Below are positions 1 through 7,355 of a stretch of 64,000 nucleotides of DNA, piece by piece. Location: the NCBI GenBank assembly GCA_017456885.1, contig JAFTIM010000007.1, positions 62,001-126,000 on the forward strand. The letters run 5' to 3'. Position numbers and translations under genes: made by a program. Origin of the DNA: Paludibacteraceae bacterium (GTDB lineage Bacteria; Bacteroidota; Bacteroidia; Bacteroidales; Paludibacteraceae). The notes beneath the pieces are model-generated. The model ran no database searches, was not told the origin of the DNA, and saw only the letters and a list, made by a program, of their open reading frames with translations. Position 1 is the stretch's first letter; each line of letters starts with the position of its first letter.

Positions 1-1
1 T

Positions 2-793
2 TGGTTTGACAAGCAGCATCCGGTGTTTGAGGCATTTCACAGCGAGGGCTTTGCCGACTGGATTTGGTGGAAGATATTTGAACACGGGCGTTGTTTCAAT
101 TTGAAAGGTTTGAGCGGAAGTTATTGTCCGATGGCAATGCCCGTCCCCGATTTTCATAACAATCAACTGCTTGGAAGCATCTTTGAGTTGAGGGTCGGCA
201 ATGCCAATTTGTTGGTTAGCGGTTACTCGTTGCAGGGTGATGCTATCGAACAGATTGTTTTCAGAAACGAACTTGTACGTTATGCAGAGAGTAGCAAGTT
301 TGCCCCAAAGGAGTCAGTTTCGGTACAATGGTTGAACGAGTTGTTGAATCCGAATGCTGCGATGACAGGTTGTGATTTACCCGAAGAATTTAAAGGTGCG
401 TTGTTATATGTCGAGTGTGGGGCAAGAGCGGCGGCAGCTTCAAAGTGGGAGAAAAATTCAGACCGTTGTGTGATGGCAGACAACGTGGATTATAACATTG
501 AAGGTTTTGCAATTTCCAAAAGAAACGACCGCTTTGTTTGGACAACCGATGCCGCCAATAAGATTGAAATCAGTACTCCTGCCGGAGAGTTGGGAATGCT
601 ACATGTTGAGTTTGTAGAAAACGGTGTGACGGGTGAAGTCGAGGGAAGACGTTTTGATACGAAAGATGCTGATTCGGCGGTTTTGCCGATAGACCGAGAG
701 GATTGCCTGGACGGAAAATTGGTGTTGCGATTAGATGCCGCAAAACGTGCTGTTTCGGTAAAACGTTTGGTATTTGTACCTATCAAAAAATAA
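2..793 (+). CDS. C-terminal part of a GH2-type glycoside hydrolase (5' end outside window)
   Basis: The reading frame is open from base 2, so the gene begins before the window; 263 residues are visible, ending in TAA. The visible part resembles the C-terminal region of Bacteroidales glycoside hydrolase family 2 proteins (beta-galactosidase/glucuronidase-like). It has a Trp-rich segment (WIWWKIFEHG, about residues 20-30 of the visible part) followed by LGSIFELRVGNANLLV and a final beta-rich module. The catalytic TIM barrel is not in the window, so substrate and activity cannot be judged. Family assignment is by pattern memory. A strong hairpin terminator follows the stop, so this is the last gene of its unit. 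Confidence 0.6.
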   Translation, partial: WFDKQHPVFEAFHSEGFADWIWWKIFEHGRCFNLKGLSGSYCPMAMPVPDFHNNQLLGSIFELRVGNANLLVSGYSLQGDAIEQIVFRNELVRYAESSKFAPKESVSVQWLNELLNPNAAMTGCDLPEEFKGALLYVECGARAAAASKWEKNSDRCVMADNVDYNIEGFAISKRNDRFVWTTDAANKIEISTPAGELGMLHVEFVENGVTGEVEGRRFDTKDADSAVLPIDREDCLDGKLVLRLDAAKRAVSVKRLVFVPIKK

Positions 794-810
794 TTTCTGT
801 TTGAAAACAA

Positions 811-841
811 AAAAAAGGTGTGAATTTTTTCACACCTTTTT
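811..841. terminator. Bidirectional intrinsic terminator, GH2 gene / htpG
   Basis: The arms AAGGTGTGAA and TTCACACCTT flank a 4-base T loop, with an A-run on the left and a T-run on the right. The hairpin can therefore stop transcription from both sides, between two convergent genes. Confidence 0.85.
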
Positions 842-857
842 TTGCCTGCCTCCGATG

Positions 858-2921
858 TTATCGGATGAGTTCAAGGCTTCGTTTGATGAATTTGTCGAGT
901 GATTCGCCTTTCAGCATGTTGTTGGAGAGCAAAGCCAAGTCGATAAGTTGCGAGATGATGTCGTTGTTTGCTGCAAATTGTTCGAGTACGGCACGTTTCT
1001 CTTTGTTCTGCTCAATGAGTTGCGATTCGATTTTCTCCAAATCCTCATTTTCGACACTTGGAATATCCTCTTTCTTAACATCCTTATGAGCAGTATTCCA
1101 ATCGCTTTTCTCTTTTTCGAGTTCGGCTATTTTTTCGGCAAATGGCTTTAACAGGTTATCGCAATTTTCAGATTTTGCATTGATAATGTTTCTTATTAGC
1201 GGATGTGTGGCATTTACCACCAAATTGAAACTGTCGGGCATTTCGCCGTAAAAATTCATCATTCCGCCACCTTGTACGGCACTCATGTCTTTCATGCGTC
1301 GCATAAATTCGTTTTGAGTGATGACGATAGGGCGAGCATTTTCTCCCAAATTTTCGAAAGAAACGATAAATTCCGTTTTTTCCAGTTTTGGTATTTGTGA
1401 AGAAAAAATCGTTGACAAATCGTTGCGTTCGTTGTCGGTCAGATTGAGTTTTTCCACTTCGTTTTTTACAATCAATTTTTCCACAATGTCGCTATCGACA
1501 CGCACAAAACGCGTTTTCTCGAGTTTCTGTTCCAACTGATTGATGAAGTGTACGTCGAGTTGTCCGTCGAGTATCAACACATCGTAGCCTTTCTCCTTGG
1601 CAGCTTGTATGTAGGTATGTTGAGCTTCGGCATTGTTGGCATATAGGTAAATCAACGTATTGTCTTTGTCCGTTTGGTTGGCTTCGATGAGTTTTTTGTA
1701 TTCTTCGAGTGTAAAATACTGATTTTCGGAGTTTTTCAACAGAACAAAATCTTTTGCTTTCTCGTAGAATTTTTCATCGGTAAGCATTCCGTACACGATA
1801 AAGAGCTGCAAACTATCCCATTTTTCCTCAAATTGTTTGCGGTCGTTTTTGAAAATATCTTGCAAGCGTTCGGCCACTTTCTTTGTAATGTGCGACGATA
1901 TTTTCTTGACATTTTGGTCGCTTTGCAAGTAGCTTCGCGATACATTCAGCGGAATGTCGGGCGAGTCGATTACGCCATGCAACAAAGTCAGAAAATCGGG
2001 CACGATGCCTTCTACCGAATCGGTAACAAACACCTGATTGCAATAGAGCTGTATTTTGTTGCGTTGCAGGTCGAGGTTGCTTTTTACTTTCGGAAAGTAG
2101 AGAATACCCGTCAGGTTGAACGGATAGTCCACATTCAAATGAATGTGGAAAAGCGGTTCGGTGGAATAAGGGTATAACTCGTTGTAGAAGTTTTTGTAAT
2201 CCTCGTCGGTCAAATCGCTCGGCTTTTTTGTCCATGCCGGCGTAGTGTTGTTTACGATGTTGTCTTCGTCGGTTTCAACCTCTTTGCCCTCTTTCCACTC
2301 TTTCTTTTTGCCGAAAGCAATAGCCACGGGCAAAAATTTACAATACTTCTTGAGCAACTCCTCTATTTTGGCATTCTCCAAAAAGTCTTTGTTTTCGTCG
2401 TCGATATGGAGTATGATGTCGGTTCCTCGGTCGTTTTTTTCACACGCTTCTAGTTGATATTCGGGGTTGCCGTCGCAAACCCAATGCATCGCTACGGCAT
2501 TTTCTTTATACGATTTTGTAACTATTTCCACCTTTTTTGATACCATAAATGCCGAATAAAAGCCCAATCCGAAATGACCGATAATGGCATTTGCGTCGTT
2601 TTTGTACTTCTCCAAAAACTCTTCGGCTCCCGAAAATGCAATCTGATTGATGTATTTGTCAATTTCCTCTTCGGTCATACCGATACCTTTGTCGGAGATG
2701 GTGAGTGTGCCTGCCTTTTTGTCAATGGCAATGCGTATGGTGGTGTCTCCGAGCTCGCCTTTGAACTCGCCCACCGACGACAACGTTTTCAACTTCTGTG
2801 TGGCATCAACTGCATTCGATACCAATTCGCGAAGAAAAATCTCGTGGTCGCTGTACAAAAATTTCTTGATAACAGGGAATATGTTCTCTGTTGTTACACC
2901 TATGTTACCTTTCTGTTTCAT
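858..2921 (-). CDS. htpG: Molecular chaperone HtpG (Hsp90)
   Basis: A 687-residue cytosolic Hsp90 homologue, an ATP-driven dimeric chaperone. The N-terminal GHKL ATPase domain shows the N-box RELVSNAVDA (residues 31-40), the DKGIGMT motif near residue 78 and the glycine-rich lid GHFGLGFYSAFM near 115-126. Middle and C-terminal dimerisation domains follow at the length usual for bacterial HtpG, though it is longer than E. coli HtpG. The start ATG gives MKQKGNIGVTTENIFP, the conserved beginning. It is monocistronic: a terminator lies downstream and a 395-bp gap upstream. Several long antisense frames inside it are shadows. Confidence 0.97.
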   Translation of the reverse strand: MKQKGNIGVTTENIFPVIKKFLYSDHEIFLRELVSNAVDATQKLKTLSSVGEFKGELGDTTIRIAIDKKAGTLTISDKGIGMTEEEIDKYINQIAFSGAEEFLEKYKNDANAIIGHFGLGFYSAFMVSKKVEIVTKSYKENAVAMHWVCDGNPEYQLEACEKNDRGTDIILHIDDENKDFLENAKIEELLKKYCKFLPVAIAFGKKKEWKEGKEVETDEDNIVNNTTPAWTKKPSDLTDEDYKNFYNELYPYSTEPLFHIHLNVDYPFNLTGILYFPKVKSNLDLQRNKIQLYCNQVFVTDSVEGIVPDFLTLLHGVIDSPDIPLNVSRSYLQSDQNVKKISSHITKKVAERLQDIFKNDRKQFEEKWDSLQLFIVYGMLTDEKFYEKAKDFVLLKNSENQYFTLEEYKKLIEANQTDKDNTLIYLYANNAEAQHTYIQAAKEKGYDVLILDGQLDVHFINQLEQKLEKTRFVRVDSDIVEKLIVKNEVEKLNLTDNERNDLSTIFSSQIPKLEKTEFIVSFENLGENARPIVITQNEFMRRMKDMSAVQGGGMMNFYGEMPDSFNLVVNATHPLIRNIINAKSENCDNLLKPFAEKIAELEKEKSDWNTAHKDVKKEDIPSVENEDLEKIESQLIEQNKEKRAVLEQFAANNDIISQLIDLALLSNNMLKGESLDKFIKRSLELIR

Positions 2922-2975
2922 ATTATTTGTGATTTAATGTTTTTTATCTGTGTACTACTTTTCAAAAAAAATGCC

Positions 2976-3006
2976 ACGACTGAAAACGTGCCAATCTGTC
3001 AGTCGT
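2976..3006. promoter_or_regulatory. Inverted repeat with a sigma-54-like -24 half, upstream of htpG
   Basis: ACGACTGA (2976-2983) and TCAGTCGT (2999-3006) form an 8-bp inverted repeat about 55-85 bp upstream of the htpG start. Between them, on the minus strand, sits TTGGCACG, the -24 half of a sigma-54 promoter. The invariant GC of the -12 half is not at the right spacing, so a sigma-54 promoter is only possible. A stress-regulator binding site is the alternative. Confidence 0.35.
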
Positions 3007-3077
3007 TGCAGAATGATTCATCGCTAATTTATGCATACGGCATAAGAGAAAAAAGGTGTATCGTTGTGAAAAACGAG

Positions 3078-3085
3078 TATATTTG
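3078..3085 (+). promoter_or_regulatory. -7 promoter element (TATATTTG) upstream of the structured RNA
   Basis: TATATTTG matches the Bacteroidetes -7 consensus TAnnTTTG. No good -33 TTTG is present. If used, transcription would begin near 3091 and run into the structured RNA that ends at about 3309. Confidence 0.45.
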
Positions 3086-3159
3086 CATTATTAAAATGGC
3101 AGGCAATATCAGTTAGAAGATGCTGCTTGCAGGACATACAACATAGCATTTGCTATTTA

Positions 3160-3309
3160 TTCAGGACTATCTTGGAACGTGAGAAATTTTAAGAAAGTAT
3201 GCCTATAAATAAGTAAATGCTCATGCGGTTGCATGGGCTTAACTTATCTATGGCATAGGGTAATTCTCACGACCTCAAGATAGTGGATAATGTTAAGTCC
3301 ACTTTTTTT
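3160..3309 (+). ncRNA. Rod-shaped structured RNA, 6S-like candidate
   Basis: The segment folds into one long interrupted hairpin. ACTATCTTG (3166-3174) pairs with 3276-3284 and CGTGAGAA (3178-3185) with 3264-3271. A large unpaired bubble follows (3186-3197 opposite 3258-3263). Then TATGCC (3198-3203) pairs with 3252-3257, ATAAGT (3209-3214) with 3242-3247, and 3219-3226 with 3231-3238, closed by a 4-base loop. A terminator ends it. A long rod with a central bubble is the architecture of 6S RNA, which binds RNA polymerase. The 5' end is uncertain and could be near 3091. The alternative is a cis-acting leader of the HTH gene that starts 8 bases after the T-run. Confidence 0.6.
3282..3309 (+). 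terminator. Intrinsic terminator of the structured RNA
   Basis: AGTGGA (3282-3287) pairs with TCCACT (3298-3303) over a 10-base loop and runs into seven Ts. Its first three bases also belong to the closing stem of the RNA rod, so the two helices compete. The ATG of the HTH gene lies only 8 bases beyond. Confidence 0.8.
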
Positions 3310-3316
3310 GTGTCGT

Positions 3317-3532
3317 ATGGAACATATAGGTAGAGAGATACAGCGAGAATTGCGCCGCCAAGAACGTACCGTAACTTGGCTTGCCCGACAACTGCATTGC
3401 GACCGTACGAATGTGTACGATATTTTCAAACGCAACAATATCGACGTGCAACTGCTTATTCGAATTTCTCAAATTCTTCACCGCAATTTTCTTCGCGATT
3501 TGTCTGAAACCATTGACGAAAGTGTAGAATGA
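3317..3532 (+). CDS. Small helix-turn-helix protein (XRE-like)
   Basis: A 71-residue protein. Residues about 15-45 (VTWLARQLHCDRTNVYDIFK) form a lambda-repressor-type helix-turn-helix. Short single-domain HTH proteins of this kind occur in many Bacteroidales. I chose the ATG at 3317 (MEHIGREIQ) because an upstream in-frame extension would run into the terminator T-run. With a terminator immediately upstream, expression depends either on read-through of that hairpin or on an internal promoter I do not see. Target unknown. A 100-bp gap separates it from the next frame. Confidence 0.7.
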   Translation: MEHIGREIQRELRRQERTVTWLARQLHCDRTNVYDIFKRNNIDVQLLIRISQILHRNFLRDLSETIDESVE

Positions 3533-3633
3533 TTTTCTACATAGTTGTTGAAATACCTGCTATATATCATCTCCGAAGTCGTTTCCGTTATGCAGTACCT
3601 GTGCAAAGGTAATAATCGAAAAAAGAGAGATGT

Positions 3634-4158
3634 ATGAGAATGATGCGAACATTCCATCCTGTCGGGCAAGGCGGTTTTTGTACCGAACAATGGCAATTGG
3701 ATGATAAAAATCTTACTATCGCTTACGATTGCGGAAGTGAAAGTAAGGATTGTTTGTATAACGAAATAGATGCCTTTGTCAATACAAAACAGCCTATAGA
3801 TGTGTTGGTACTTTCGCATTTGCACAATGACCACATGAATGGCGTGCAATATCTGATAGAAAGACAATGTGTCAAATGTATTTTATTACCTGTTATCAGT
3901 GTGGCAAATGAAGGAGAATTACTGCTCTCAAATTTTTTAAGAGATTCATTTTCAGTGAATGAAGTTGATTTATATCAAAAGTTGCTTCACGATGAAACAA
4001 TACAAGAAGTAAAGATTAAACGTATTTCATATACAGAAGATAACGTTTCTGACGAAACCCCATCAGAAATATTGTCAAATGCACCTAGTCTTCATTATCA
4101 ATTTGTAACGCATTTAATGGAACAGGTAAAAATGGGCGTATTTTTACTAGCGATTTAA
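3634..4158 (+). pseudogene. Truncated metallo-beta-lactamase-fold hydrolase
   Basis: The frame encodes 174 residues and begins like a small MBL-fold family (HPVGQGGF, residues 8-15). It contains the metal-binding signature HLHNDH at 62-67. A working MBL hydrolase needs further metal ligands (a second His, an Asp, a third His) and usually 250 or more residues; none is visible after about residue 130. The last 20 or so residues overlap a different open frame (4089-4352) that encodes an unrelated domain, so the natural C-terminus seems to have been replaced around 4090-4120. Best read as a remnant; a divergent short hydrolase is less likely. Confidence 0.6.
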
Positions 4159-4352
4159 ATGGAATGTCTATATTTCTCCCAGCTGAAGGGTTTAGTAATA
4201 ATGGGTCTCAAGAAGTAAATAGAACAGGATATTATTGGACAAATGAAGCAAGTTATTTTTTGAAATTTAGTAGTAGTAATAGTTATGAGTTTATTAGAGG
4301 TTATGGTACAGCTTTAGGAAATATCTATAGAGTTCGTGGTGTGTGTAAGTAA
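4089..4352 (+). pseudogene. Fragment of a surface-protein domain, out of frame with the MBL gene
   Basis: The frame is open from 4089, just after a TAG, to TAA at 4350-4352, and lacks its natural beginning. The encoded text (NGMSIFLPAEGF, then TGYYWTNE, ending YRVRGVCK) resembles the repeated GYYWSS...VRPV-type domain (FISUMP-like) common in Bacteroidales lipoproteins and surface proteins. An ATG at 4164 would give 62 residues, but the domain reads naturally further upstream. It overlaps the end of the MBL frame in another phase, as expected of a recombination scar. Function not predictable. Confidence 0.5.
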
Positions 4353-4364
4353 AAATCAGTGTGT

Positions 4365-4985
4365 ATGAAGAATAAATTGAAAACAGGAAGTATTTCTATA
4401 GAAGAGTTTATAGATAAGTTCGGTTTACTGAATAAGACGGATTATGAGGTGCTGGTGTTCAGGGAGTTGTTAAAAGACAATCCTAACACCACGAATTATG
4501 AGTTTAGTCGTCAGCTGAAGTTGCCTGTTAGTAAAATAAAACGCTTGAGAGAAGAAGTCGTGTTGCGTTATGAGGAACGCAATGAGCAGTTTTATCAATC
4601 TCAGTTTGTATCATTGTTGAAAACGAAATCGGATTTTAATGGGAAAGATGAGGTGCGCATTCAGGTAGAAGATGCAGATATGCGTAACTACTTGTTGGCT
4701 ATTCTTTCCGAGAAAAATATTATAAGCGATACATCGTTCAGTAGAGATATTTTAAGAATCAAGAAAAACGACTTTTTTACTTTGATTACAGATGTTTTTA
4801 AAGAAGATGCTTCAACACTTGGCATTTCTACTACGAGGGGTAAGGACGATGAGTGGAAACATCTTTTGGTAAATGCGATCATTGAGGTTGCTATAAAGAA
4901 AATTACAAATAGCGATTCTGCAGTACAATTAACTAAAATTGGATATAAAAAACTTGTAGATTGGATAAAATCGACTTTCGGATAA
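4365..4985 (+). CDS. Unrecognised 206-residue protein with a possible N-terminal HTH
   Basis: I do not recognise this protein. Residues about 20-65 (TDYEVLVFRELLKDN, then YEFSRQLKLPVSKIKRLREEV) look like a winged-helix or HTH unit followed by a basic helix. The rest is mixed alpha/beta, charged, with no signal peptide, membrane segment or cysteine cluster, so it is probably cytosolic. I chose the ATG at 4365; a GTG two codons earlier is possible. It starts 12 bases after the surface-domain fragment and is visibly AT-richer than the flanking core genes, which suggests acquisition. A tRNA gene and its promoter follow. Confidence 0.6.
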   Translation: MKNKLKTGSISIEEFIDKFGLLNKTDYEVLVFRELLKDNPNTTNYEFSRQLKLPVSKIKRLREEVVLRYEERNEQFYQSQFVSLLKTKSDFNGKDEVRIQVEDADMRNYLLAILSEKNIISDTSFSRDILRIKKNDFFTLITDVFKEDASTLGISTTRGKDDEWKHLLVNAIIEVAIKKITNSDSAVQLTKIGYKKLVDWIKSTFG

Positions 4986-5026
4986 AAAAGCAAGTTGGGT
5001 AACGAATAAAAAATAAATGCAAGAGA

Positions 5027-5058
5027 TTTGTTGCATTGAGTGAAAAGTGTTATCTTTG
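5027..5058 (+). promoter_or_regulatory. tRNA-Met promoter
   Basis: A -33 TTTG at 5027-5030 and a -7 TATCTTTG at 5051-5058 are separated by 20 bp, close to the Bacteroidetes consensus. The predicted start lies a few bases before the tRNA. Confidence 0.75.
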
Positions 5059-5070
5059 CAACCGGTTTTG

Positions 5071-5145
5071 GGTCCCATAGCTCAGTTGGTTAGTAGCACC
5101 TGACTCATAATCAGGGGGTCATAGGTTCAAGCCCTATTGGGACCA
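5071..5145 (+). tRNA. tRNA-Met (CAT), elongator
   Basis: Acceptor GGTCCCA pairs with TGGGACC (5138-5144), discriminator A, CCA not encoded. The anticodon stem is CCTGA/TCAGG with loop CTCATAA and anticodon CAT at 5106-5108. The T arm TAGG/CCTA surrounds TTCAAGC. A CAT anticodon could also be tRNA-Ile2 (lysidine), but the acceptor and anticodon stems fit elongator Met. The D arm reads GCTC...GTAGC, one base longer than the usual GCTC...GAGC, so the D stem has a bulge or only three clean pairs. Confidence 0.9.
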
Positions 5146-5158
5146 CAATCTGAAAATC

Positions 5159-5188
5159 AAGCACTTACAAAAAAGTAAGTGCTTTTTT
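5159..5188 (+). terminator. Terminator after tRNA-Met
   Basis: AAGCACTTAC and GTAAGTGCTT pair over an A6 loop and are followed by T4. Confidence 0.85.
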
Positions 5189-5220
5189 GATGTATGTTGG
5201 TGGCGGGTGAACTTAAGAAA

Positions 5221-5251
5221 AACGGGTTATATCTTTAAAATATAACCCGTT
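5221..5251 (-). terminator. Terminator of the truA-DUF486-SIMPL unit
   Basis: AACGGGTTATAT and ATATAACCCGTT form a 12-bp stem with a 7-base loop; on the minus strand it is followed by TTTCTT. It lies 67 bp beyond the SIMPL gene stop. Confidence 0.7.
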
Positions 5252-5317
5252 AAAAAACGTAATTGCTATAAATAGTTATTCACACTCTTTGATATGAATG
5301 CAATGTTGGTTGTGCTA

Positions 5318-6016
5318 TCAATCGTTGAGGTAATAGTCCACATAGGTTACAATGCGTACTTGTTTCATGTAAGGAGTGTTGCTGTCCCTTTCGCTGATGC
5401 TGAAAGTACCTTGTGAGGCGGATTTAATTTTCCCCAATTTGCTGCCCGAATCTTCAGCAAATTTCAATGCAACGGCTCTTGCGTTTTTTGTGGCAGTTTC
5501 AATCATTTCGGGCTTGATGTCATTCAACCCGTTAAACGTAAAACTGGGTTGCGAATAATAGTTGTTTACAATGGTGATACCTTTGTTAAGCAGATCGAGT
5601 TGTTTGAGCATAAGCTCGCATACAAGGTCTATTTTGTTAGATGACACAGTGATTACGGAAGTTACCGTATATCTTACGGTCGGGTTGTAAGAATATCGGT
5701 CGGTAATGCCGTCGTATACATTTGGCGAAGAGATGGATATTTCGTCTTTGTCGATGCCTTTCGAGATGAGATAATCGACAACTTCTTGATTTTTAACGGT
5801 TACAGCTTGTAACAATACGTTGAGTTTGTCGCCTTTTTCTTCAAATTGTATAGGCCATATCACATGATCGGCTTTTACCTCTTTTTCGCAAAGACCTTTG
5901 ACCGATACAACACGGTCTTTTTGCACAAATGCCTTGATACCTGAATTTAAGCAAACTCCAAGCACGATAATTCCCAAACTGATGAGAGCTCCCATCCAAA
6001 CAAATTGATTTTTCAT
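5318..6016 (-). CDS. SIMPL domain (DUF541) envelope protein
   Basis: 232 residues. One N-terminal hydrophobic segment (about 7-27) acts as a membrane anchor or uncleaved signal, followed by a SIMPL/DUF541 domain over nearly all the rest (VVSVKGLCEKEVKAD start, the DYLISKGIDKDEI helix, ARAVALKFAEDSGSKLGKI near the C-terminus). Family members are periplasmic or envelope-facing and have been linked to stress tolerance, but no reaction is known. It lies downstream of DUF486 and truA on the same strand with a 59-bp gap, and ends at a terminator. Confidence 0.85.
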   Translation of the reverse strand: MKNQFVWMGALISLGIIVLGVCLNSGIKAFVQKDRVVSVKGLCEKEVKADHVIWPIQFEEKGDKLNVLLQAVTVKNQEVVDYLISKGIDKDEISISSPNVYDGITDRYSYNPTVRYTVTSVITVSSNKIDLVCELMLKQLDLLNKGITIVNNYYSQPSFTFNGLNDIKPEMIETATKNARAVALKFAEDSGSKLGKIKSASQGTFSISERDSNTPYMKQVRIVTYVDYYLND

Positions 6017-6075
6017 AATTATTAAAGATTAAAATTGAAACATGAATACAAATATACTAAAATCTATCTGTTGTG

Positions 6076-6432
6076 TCAGTTTCTGAACATAAAATAAACG
6101 GCTCCGAGCAGACAAATCATTGCCCAAACGTAATCCCACTTAAAAGGTTGATGCATGAAAAAAATGGAGAACGGAATGAATACGGACAAAGTGATGACTT
6201 CTTGAATGATTTTGAGTTGAGGTAACGTGTAAACTGTAAATCCGATACGATTGGCAGGTACCATTATCAGGTATTCGAGCAGGGCGATTCCCCAACTTAC
6301 AAGAGCCGCTATCCACCACGATTTGTTGGTCATATTGCGTAAGTGTCCGTACCACGCAAAAGTCATGAATACATTAGAACAAATCAGCATCAAAACCGTG
6401 ATGGTGTAGGGATTGAAAATATTTTTTAGCAT
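6076..6432 (-). CDS. DUF486 small multidrug-transporter-like membrane protein
   Basis: 118 residues with four predicted membrane helices (about 8-27, 40-58, 68-90, 97-116) and a DMT-superfamily look (NVFMTFAWYGHLRN, LEYLIMVPANRIGF). This matches the DUF486 family in length and motif order. Substrate is unknown. It starts 3 bp after truA stops, so the two are co-transcribed, although no functional link is obvious. Confidence 0.85.
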   Translation of the reverse strand: MLKNIFNPYTITVLMLICSNVFMTFAWYGHLRNMTNKSWWIAALVSWGIALLEYLIMVPANRIGFTVYTLPQLKIIQEVITLSVFIPFSIFFMHQPFKWDYVWAMICLLGAVYFMFRN

Positions 6433-6435
6433 GGC

Positions 6436-7179
6436 TTAAATAAATAAATGTTCGGGGTAAACAACGTTTGTAAGAAACAAGCCTTTTGCAGGAGCCGAAG
6501 CCGAAGCTGCACAACGGTTTTTCTTTTCGATTATTTCGCAAAAATCTTTTTCGGATAATGATTTGCGTCCCACCTCAAGCAATGTGCCGACAATGGCACG
6601 AACCATGTTCCGCAAAAAACGGTTTGCTTCGATAGTAAAAACCCATTCCTCTCCTTGCTGTTGCCATTCGGCACGCGTAATGGTACATAGATTGTTTTTT
6701 ACATCGGTATGCAGTTTGCTGAAACTTGTGAAATCCGAATACGTTAACAAATGCTTTGCTGCTGCATTCATTGCATCGAAGTCGGTATTCGGGATTATGC
6801 GATGAGCAAATTGTTCAAGAAAGGGATTTTTCTCCGTATAGACATGGTATTCGTATTGTCGCTTTAAAGCATCGAAGCGGGCATGAGCTTGCGGAATTGT
6901 TTTCCGGATGTTGAAAACGACGATGTCGTTAGGCAAAATACCGTTTAGTTTTTTTATAAAGGAATCGTCGCAGTTTGTTTCCGCATCGAAATGAGCAACC
7001 ATTAGTTTCGCATGAACGCCGGCATCTGTACGTCCGGCTCCTACAACAGCTGTTTCCGTTTTTAGCAAGGTACTCAATGCTCGAATGAGTGTGGCTTGAA
7101 CGGAATCGCCGTTTGGCTGCTTCTGCCAACCATGGTAATTCGCTCCGTTATAGGCAAGATAGAGAAAATAACGTTGCAT
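6436..7179 (-). CDS. truA: tRNA pseudouridine(38-40) synthase TruA
   Basis: 247 residues. It isomerises uridines 38-40 of the tRNA anticodon stem-loop. The catalytic aspartate is Asp52 in [11 protein letters not shown] (48-57). The N-terminal [13 protein letters not shown] and the later [15 protein letters not shown] motif are typical. It is the first gene of the truA-DUF486-SIMPL unit and starts just downstream of the tRNA-fMet region. Confidence 0.96.
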   Translation of the reverse strand: MQRYFLYLAYNGANYHGWQKQPNGDSVQATLIRALSTLLKTETAVVGAGRTDAGVHAKLMVAHFDAETNCDDSFIKKLNGILPNDIVVFNIRKTIPQAHARFDALKRQYEYHVYTEKNPFLEQFAHRIIPNTDFDAMNAAAKHLLTYSDFTSFSKLHTDVKNNLCTITRAEWQQQGEEWVFTIEANRFLRNMVRAIVGTLLEVGRKSLSEKDFCEIIEKKNRCAASASAPAKGLFLTNVVYPEHLFI

Positions 7180-7226
7180 TTTAAATTAAAAAAAGAACCG
7201 AATGTTGTTCGGCTCTTCTGCTTTTG

Positions 7227-7298
7227 TTGCGGGAGTAGGATTCGAACCTACGACCCCCGGGTTATGAGCCCGATGAGCTACCACTGCTCCATCCCGCG
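7227..7298 (-). tRNA. Initiator tRNA-fMet (CAT)
   Basis: On the minus strand the gene reads CGCGGGATGG... and ends CCCGCAA. Anticodon CAT is at 7264-7266. Two initiator hallmarks are present: a C1-A72 mismatch at the top of the acceptor stem, and three G-C pairs (GGG/CCC) next to the anticodon loop. CCA is not encoded. It lies upstream of truA on the same strand. Confidence 0.92.
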
Positions 7299-7355
7299 AT
7301 GTTTATGAGTGCAAAGATAGTATGTTTTTTTCGTATTTCCAAATTTTTCGGGAAT

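Noticed and set aside
1674..2235. Long open frames on both strands inside htpG
   Set aside because: Low-complexity, Phe/Cys-rich or Arg-rich translations without any family pattern, fully covered by htpG.
3634..4158. Short MBL gene as a second RNase Z or a beta-lactamase
   Set aside because: Only the first metal motif is present and the N-terminus lacks the RNase Z ILGSGSA strand or a signal peptide.
5071..5145. Reading the CAT tRNA as tRNA-Ile2
   Set aside because: Acceptor stem GGTCCCA and anticodon stem CCTGA/TCAGG fit elongator Met better; not excluded absolutely because lysidine modification is invisible in DNA.
4986..5147. tRNA-Met as integration site of a mobile element for the 3.3-5.0 kb patch
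   Set aside because: The patch lies at the 5' side of the tRNA, I see no repeat of the tRNA 3' end near its far border, and there is no integrase.
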